From: RHKX01 sp963745755
GTDB lineage: Bacteria; Actinomycetota; Thermoleophilia; Solirubrobacterales; 70-9
Reading direction: 5' to 3'
NCBI GenBank assembly: GCA_963745755.1
Contig: CAVUYP010000001.1
Span: 1,550,001-1,614,000 of the forward strand
DNA: 64,000 bases
The notes below the pieces were generated by a model that ran no database searches, was not told where the DNA came from, and saw nothing but the letters and a program-made list of their open reading frames with translations. The translations under genes and the position numbers were made by a program. How positions within the stretch are numbered: position 1 is the stretch's first letter; each line of letters opens with the position of its first letter. Positions 7,664 to 15,300 of this stretch are shown here, piece by piece.

Positions 7664-8875
7664 ATGGGCCTGTTCTTCCAGGACCCCCTTTTCGAGGACT
7701 TCACCGTCTCGCTGGCGCTCGGGCTCACTTCGCATGGCGGACCGGAGCTCGGCGAAGTCCAAGCGACATGCGCAAGCATCGTGGACGGGGACGATGAGTC
7801 GTGGTACTCGGCTTGGCGCGCGACGGCGGATCGCCTCGTGGAGGCGGGCGATGACTCGGCCCAGGGGGGGCACGCCGTCAGCGCACGCGAGTCATACCTC
7901 CGGGCGTGCGTGTGTTACTCGGCCGCCTACCATCCGCTGTTCGGCGCGCCTGTGGATCCGCGCCTGTTGGAGGCGTTTCAACGCCAGCGTGAGGCCTTCG
8001 ACAAGGCGGCCGCCCTGACGGAATCGCCCGGCGAGCGGCTAACGATCGCTTTCGAGGATGCCGAGATGCCCGCGTATCTCTTCCGGGCGCGGGAGGCAGA
8101 CACGCCGCGGCCATTGCTGATCGCGACCAACGGGTACGACGCCACGATCTATGAGATGTTCCTCGTGCAGGCCGTCCCGGCCCTACGGCGTGGTTACCAC
8201 TGCCTGATCTTCGATGGGCCGGGCCAGGGCGCCGTCCTGTACGAGCAGGGCATCCCGATCCGGGCCGACTGGGAAGCTGTCGTGGGTGCGGTTGTCGATG
8301 CTGTCGTCGACCGCGACGGCGTCGACCCCGACCGCATCGCGCTGACGGGCTGGAGCCTCGGGGGTCACCTGGCGTTGCGGGCGGCTTCAGGGGAGCCGCG
8401 AATCGCCGCATGCGTCGCCGACCCGGGCCTGCAGAGCATCGCCGCGGGGATGGTTGGCCGTCTGCGCGCTTCCGGTGTCGCGGACGAAGTGCTCGAGCGA
8501 TACCCGGATATCCCCGATGCAACCCTCGAGCCCATAGCCAAGGCCATCCATGCCGACCGGGCGCAGCGCTGGGCAGTTGAGCAGCGTGGCTATTGGGTGC
8601 ATGGCGTGGACACCCTCGCCGAGTATCTGCGGGCCACCGTTCCATTCGATCTCGAGGGGCGTGTCACGGAGATCGGTTGCCCGACTGCGGTGACCGCCGC
8701 CGAGGACGATCCACTCGCCCGCAGTGCCGAGCAGGTTTTCGATGCGCTCCCGGGGCCCAAGGACCTCCTGCGCTTCAAAGCGGCAGAGGGCGCCGGCGAC
8801 CACTGCGAGATGGGCAACCGCCGCCTGCTCGACCAGCGCGTCTTCGACTGGCTCGACGACGTGCTTGGAGCTTGA
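7664..8875 (+). CDS. Alpha/beta-fold hydrolase (prolyl-oligopeptidase / pseudooxynicotine-hydrolase-like)
   Basis: A 403-residue protein with an all-helical N-terminal part (about 1-130) and a C-terminal alpha/beta-hydrolase domain. The nucleophile elbow is GWSLGG with Ser231, the acid is probably Asp349 (AAEDDPLA) and the base His380 (GDHCEMG). The N-terminal cap plus this core resembles 2,6-dihydropseudooxynicotine hydrolase and related C-C bond hydrolases, but the substrate is not predictable. I chose ATG at 7664 because GATACT lies nine bases upstream as a -10-like element; an in-frame ATG at 7622 would add 14 residues with no family character. The gene stands alone. Confidence 0.78.
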   Translation: MGLFFQDPLFEDFTVSLALGLTSHGGPELGEVQATCASIVDGDDESWYSAWRATADRLVEAGDDSAQGGHAVSARESYLRACVCYSAAYHPLFGAPVDPRLLEAFQRQREAFDKAAALTESPGERLTIAFEDAEMPAYLFRAREADTPRPLLIATNGYDATIYEMFLVQAVPALRRGYHCLIFDGPGQGAVLYEQGIPIRADWEAVVGAVVDAVVDRDGVDPDRIALTGWSLGGHLALRAASGEPRIAACVADPGLQSIAAGMVGRLRASGVADEVLERYPDIPDATLEPIAKAIHADRAQRWAVEQRGYWVHGVDTLAEYLRATVPFDLEGRVTEIGCPTAVTAAEDDPLARSAEQVFDALPGPKDLLRFKAAEGAGDHCEMGNRRLLDQRVFDWLDDVLGA

Positions 8876-9319
8876 ACCGTTCCCGAGGGACGGTGATTCA
8901 CTCGGGGATCCACAAGAATGCGCGGGCGGCTCACCTCGAACGAGCCTGGCGGGCTTTGGATCTGCACCCCGAGCGTCGTTTCACTGAGAGTGTGGGCGCC
9001 TGTGGCGGGGCAGTCGTTGTCATGGGGCTTTGTCGTGGCCTGATCGTGGGCCGCTCCCAGGGTTCGAGCGCGCGGGAGGATGAAGCGCGGTGGCTGACTG
9101 GCCCTGGAAGGCAACCAGGTAGGGGCTGAAGGAGCCACAAACCGCTCAAGAGCGCCGATCGACTCGACTGATCGCCCGACGAGGCCGGGCCGTCACAGCC
9201 CGGCCTCGACGGTGGCTCCGGGGGGTTCGTGTGCCCGGGCGGTGCGGGGCCCGAAGGCGCCTCCAACAAACGTCCGGAGTCCCGGGCAAATTCCTGACCG
9301 TGGGCGACGTTCCTATGCC
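8876..9319. other. Intergenic stretch with one terminator-like hairpin
   Basis: About 440 bases between the hydrolase and the giant secreted protein. No convincing gene is visible. The only clear structure is the hairpin at 9180-9208. Long open frames on both strands here are the normal by-product of high GC. Confidence 0.5.
9180..9208. terminator. Hairpin, 11-bp stem with 7-nt loop
   Basis: CGAGGCCGGGC pairs perfectly with GCCCGGCCTCG around the loop CGTCACA. It lies about 300 bases after the hydrolase stop and 110 bases before the giant gene, so it could end transcription of the former. No T-run follows, as is common in high-GC actinobacteria. Confidence 0.5.
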
Positions 9320-12300
9320 ATGCCCCCCTCGCATCTCTCGGAGGATGAGCCCGCCCGCCCGTCCGCCGCCGCCTGTGCTCGAATCCTCCCCCTCGTCGTC
9401 GGGCTCCTGATCGCCTTCGGCCTCGGAGCCGAAACGGCAGAGGCAGCCCCCTGCGACGTCCCGATCGAGAACGAGATCGTCTGCGAGAACTCGAAGCCGG
9501 GAGACCCCCCGAGCCAGTGGGACGTCTCCGGCTCCGGCAGCGCGAACATCCAGGGGTTCGCGACCGACATCAGCGTCGATCGCGGCGACACCGCCGAGTT
9601 CAAGATCGACACCAACTCCGACGACTACCGCCTCGACATCTACCGGATGGGCTACTACGACGGCGACGGCGCTCGGCAGGTCGCCACGGTTCAACCCTCG
9701 GCAACGCTCCCGCAGAACCAGCCGAACTGCCTCGATGAGCAATCGACCGGATTGGTCGACTGCGGTAACTGGGCGGTCTCCGCATCCTGGGACGTGCCGG
9801 CCGACGCGGTCTCCGGAATCTACTTCGCGAAACTGGTTCGCGAGGACGGGACCTCCGGCCAGAGCCACATCTACTTCGTCGTCCGCGACGACGAGGGCGG
9901 CTCCGATCTCCTCTTCCAGACCTCGGACACGACCTGGCAGGCCTATAACCAGTACGGGGGCAACAGCCTCTACACGGGCTCGCCGGACGGCCGCGCCTAC
10001 AAGGTCAGCTACAACCGGCCGTTCACGACCCGGGGACCGACCCCGGAGGACTCGCCGTTCAACGCCGAGTATCCGATGGTCCGCTGGCTCGAGCGCAACG
10101 GCTACGACGTCAGCTACTTCACCGGCGTCGACAGCGCCAGGAGCGGCTCCGAGATCCTCGAGCACAACGCATTCCTCTCGGTCGGCCACGACGAGTACTG
10201 GTCCGGCGATCAACGCCAGAACGTCACCGCCGCCCGCGACGCCGGCGTCAACCTGGCCTTCCTCAGCGGCAACGAGTCGTTCTGGAAGACGCGATGGGAG
10301 AGCAGCATCGACGGCTCCGACACCGCAAACCGCACGCTCGTCTCCTACAAGGAGACCCACGCCAACGCGAAGATCGACCCAACCTCCGAATGGACCGGCA
10401 CCTGGCGTGACGATCGCCCCTTCAATCCCGAGGGCCCGCAACCCGAGAACGGTCTGACCGGGACGATCTTCACAGTCAACTCGGGCACCTCGGAGATCGA
10501 GGTGCCGGCGGCCGAGGGCAAGCTGCGGCTGTGGCGGAACACGAATCTCGACTCGCTGGACCCGGGACAGTCGGCGACCCTCGGCGACGGCACCCTGGGC
10601 TACGAATGGGACGAGGACCTCGACAACGGTGCCCGGCCGCCCGGGCTCGTCCAGTTCTCCTCGGCGACGCGATCCGGGGTCGACAAGCTGCAGGACAACG
10701 GCTCGACCTACGCGTCGGGCACCGCGACCCATCATCTGACCATGTACCGCGCCGGCAGCGGTGCGCTGGTCTTCGGCGCCGGCACCGTGCAGTGGTCCTG
10801 GGGGCTCGACGGCGAGCACGACCGCGGCAGCTCGACCCCCGATCAGCGGATCCAGCAGGCGACCGTCAACCTGCTCGCCGACATGGGCGCCCAGCCCGAC
10901 GAACTGCAGCCGGCGCTGACTGCAGCCGGCGCCTCCACCGACGACGTTGCCCCGAGCTCTGCCGTGACGAGCCCTGAAGCGGGAAATCAGGTCGAGGCGG
11001 GCAAGGAGACGACGATCTCCGGCACCGCCGCCGACTCGGGGGGCGGCGCGGTCGGCGGCGTCGAGGTCTCGGTCGACGGCGCCACCTGGCATCCGGCCCA
11101 GGGCCGCGCCAACTGGTCTTACTCCTGGACCCCGCATGAAACCGGTTCGGCGACGATCCGGACCCGCGCCGTAGATGACAGCGGCAACCTCGAATCGCCC
11201 GGCCCCGGGACGACGGTCGAGGTGGTCACGGGAAGCTGCCCATGCTCGATCTGGAACGACTCGGTGACGCCGCCGTTGGAGTCGGACTCGAATGCCGTCG
11301 AGCTGGGGGTCAAGTTCCGCTCCGATCTCGCCGGCGAGATCACCGGGTTGCGGTTCTACAAGGGCCCGGACAACACCGGCACTCACGTCGGGCATCTGTG
11401 GTCCGCGTCCGGGAGCCTGCTCGCCCAGGCGACGTTCGCCGGCGAGAGCGGATCGGGCTGGCAGGAGGTCCAGTTCGATCCGCCCGTGGCGATCGAAGCC
11501 GACACGACCTATGTCGCCTCCTATCACGCCCCCAACGGCGGCTATGCCGCCACCGTCGGCGACTTCTCCGGCCAGGGAGCCGACTCGCCACCGCTGCACG
11601 CGCTCGCCGACGGCGTCGACGGCCCCAACGGCGTCTACAGCTACGGACCGGCAGGAGTCTTCCCGACCGACAGCTACAACGCCACCAACTACTGGGTCGA
11701 CGTCGTCTTCGACGATCAGGTCGGCCCCGACACGACGCCGCCGGCGATAAGCCTGGTCACGCCGACTCCGGACTCCGCGGACGTCGGAACCGGGACCAAC
11801 GTCACCGCGACCTTCAGCGAGGCGATGGATGCGGCGACCATCAACGACACCAACTTCCAGTTGCGAGACGATTCGAATGCGATCGTGCCGGCCACGGTCA
11901 GTTACTCGGCCGCGACCCGCACGGCGATCCTCGATCCGAGCGATCCGCTGGCAGACTCGACCACCTACACGGCCACGATCAAGGGCGGGGCAGGCGGGGT
12001 CGCCGATGTCGCCGGCAACCCGCGCGCATCCGATCACACCTGGTCGTTCACGACGGCCGGACCGCCGCCGCCACCTCCCGACGAGGGGCCGGGAGGACCG
12101 ATCCTCGTGATCGGTAACTCCTCGGACCCCTTCAGCCGCTACTACGCCGAGATCCTGCGGGCGGAGGGGCTGAACGAGTTCAACGTCACCGATCTCGCCA
12201 ACGTCGACGCGAGCACCCTCGACTCCTACGACGTCGTCGTCCTCGGCCAGACCGCGCTGAGCGGGGCGCAGGCGCAGATGCTGACCGACTGGGTCACGGG

Positions 12301-15300
12301 CGGCGGCAATCTGATCGCCATGCGTCCGGACAGCCGTCTCGCGGATCTCCTCGGCCTCACCGCGGCGGGCTCGCCGTTGTCGGAGGGCTATATCAAGGTC
12401 GACACCGGATCCGGTCCGGGAGCCGGCATCGTCGGCGACACGATGCAGTTCCACGGAGCCGCTGACCGGTTCACGGCGACCGACGCCGCCACCGTCGCGT
12501 CGCTCTACTCCGATGCGACGACGCCGACCGCCGACCCGGCGGTGACGCTGCGGAGCGTCGGGTCCAACGGAGGCCAGGCGGCCGCATTCACGTACGACCT
12601 CGCGCGCTCGATCGTCTACACGCGTCAGGGCAACCCGGCCTGGGCGGGACAATCGCGCGACGGCGAGTCCGGACCGATTCGCTCCGACAACCTCTTCTTC
12701 GGCGCTGCCGCCGACGACCCACAACCCGACTGGGTCGATCGCGACAAGATCGCCATCCCTCAGGCCGACGAGCAACAGCGGCTGCTGGCCAACCTGATCG
12801 GGGAGATGAACGTCGACCGCAAGCCGCTGCCGCGCTTCTGGTACTTCCCGCGCTCGGAGAAGGCAGTCGTGGTGATGACGGGAGACGATCACGCGGGTGG
12901 CGGCACCGCCGGACGCTTCGATCAGCTCAAGGCATTGAGTCCGAACGGCTGCTCGGTCGCCGCCTGGGAGTGCCTGCGCAGCACCTCCTACATCTATCCG
13001 GACTCGCCGCTCACCAATTCCCAGGCGGTCGGCTACGAAGCCGACGGGTTCGAGGTCGCTCTGCACGCGACCACGGGCTGCAACGACTTCACACCGCAGT
13101 CGCTCGAGGAGAACTTCATCGATCAGCTCCAGCAGTTCGCCGACGCGTACCCGGGGCTTCAGCCCCCGACCACCAACCGGACCCACTGCATCGCCTGGAG
13201 CGATTGGGCCTCGGAGCCGAAGTCCGAGCTCAACCACAACATCCGCTTCGACACCAACTACTACTACTGGCCGCCGAGCTGGGTCAACAACACGCCGGGG
13301 CTCTTCACCGGCTCGGGGATGCCGATGCGCTTCGCGGACACCGACGGCTCGATGATCGACGTCTACCAGGCGACGACGCAGATGACCGACGAGTCGGGTC
13401 AGTCGTATCCGGCCACCGCCGACGCGCTGCTCGACAGGGCGCTCGGGAGCGAGGGCTACTACGGCGCGTTCGTGGCCAACATGCACAACGATTCGGCCTC
13501 CTCCCCGGGCTCCGACGGCATCATCGACTCGGCCCAGGCGCGCGGTGTCCCGGTCGTCTCGAGCGAGCAGATGCTGAAGTGGCTCGACGGCCGGAACAGC
13601 TCCTCGTTCAACGGCCTCGCCTGGAACGGCAACCAGCTCGAGTTCTCGATCGACGTCGGCGCCGGCGCCAATGGGTTGCAGGCAATGCTTCCGATTACGT
13701 CGGAAGCCGGCGCGCTCACCGGCGTGGCTCGCAACGGCAGCCCTGTCGCAACCACCACCAAGACGGTCAAGGGAGAGCAGTACGCGTTCGTCGATGCCGG
13801 TCCCGGCGACTACGTGGCGACCTACGACGTCGACCAGACGGGCCCGGTGATCTCGAGCGTCGCCGCCGATGCCGGTCCGAGCACGGCGACCATCACCTGG
13901 GAGACCGACGAGGCGTCGGACTCGCAGGTCGACTACGGGACGAGCCCGGGATCGCTCGACTCGAGCCAGGGCAACGCCGGGATGGCTACATCGCACAGCG
14001 TTGAGCTCGGTGCCCTGAATCCGAGCACCACCTACTACTACCGGGTGACCTCGACCGACGCCTCCTCGAACTCGGCCACCGAACCCGGCGGCGGCCAGGC
14101 ACCTCGCAGCTTCACGACGCCGGCGGCGCCGGATCAGACGCCGCCGACGATCAGCCAGCGGAGCCCGGAGCCTGACGCCACGGGCGTCGCCGCCGGCGCC
14201 AACGTCGTGGTCGACTTCAGCGAGGCGGTGAAACCGTCGACCGTCGACGGCTCGAGCGTCCGCCTGCGCAAGCAGGGCAGCGGCACCGATGTACCGGCTG
14301 TCGTCGACTCGGCGGGCAGCACCGTCACGCTCGACCCGAACACGGATCTCGACCCCGGCACCACCTACGGGGTCACCGTCGCCGGCTCGATCGAGGACAC
14401 CAGCGGAAACCCGCTCGGCGCCGACGACACCTGGAGCTTCACGACCGGTGGTGGCCAGCCGGTCGGATTCACCGATACGACTGCCGCGCACTTCGCCGCG
14501 GGCGATCCCGGCTCTGACGCCTATGTCTCAGAAACGGCAAACGGCGAAGTCACGCTCAAGCCCACCGTCGGCGAGGAGTTCAGTGGCGGGCCCGGGCTTC
14601 CGGCCGGTTGGTCGAGCACGCCATGGTCGTCGGGCGGCGGGTCCGCCGTCTCCGGCGGCAACCTGACCACCGATGGGGCGGTGACCAGCACCGATGCAAC
14701 CTTTGGCCCCGGGCGCACGCTCGAGTTCAAGGGGGTTCTCGGTGCGGCGCAGTTCCAGCACGCGGGATTCGCCGCCGACGACTTCACGAGCGACCTCTAC
14801 GCGATGTTCAGCACCGGCAACTCGACCAACGACGTGCGGGCGCGCACGAACTTCGGCAGCGGTGACAACTCCTTCACCGTCCCGGGTGTCTCCGCTGACG
14901 AATCGCATCTCTATCGGATCGAATGGGATGCGAACGAGGTCCGCTACTACGTCGACGGGAACCTGGTCGCCACCCACTCCGGCAGCTTCGGGCCGGAGCT
15001 CCGTCCCACCGTCAGTGATCTCAGCCCCGGCGGCCCCGGGCTTGCTCTCGACTGGCTGCGGATGAGCCCCTACCCGGCATCGGGGAGCTTCGACTCGCGG
15101 GTCTTCGATGCGGGCCAGAACGCCGATTGGGGAGCCCTGAGTTGGAGCGCCGACACTGCCGCCGGCACCGGCGTCGCACTCAGCGTGCGCATCGGTGACA
15201 CCTCGAGCCCGGACGGAAGCTGGAGCGCGTTCAGTCCGATCGCTGACAGCGGAGACGAGATCCCCGGCAGCTCGCGCTACGTTCAGTATCGGGCGACGCT

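Noticed and set aside
9146..14491. A very long open frame on the minus strand opposite the giant secreted protein, and another at 14528-17002.
   Set aside because: They are antisense shadows of a high-GC gene: translations are Arg/Gly/Val-rich repeats without domain signatures, and the plus-strand frame has clear domains.
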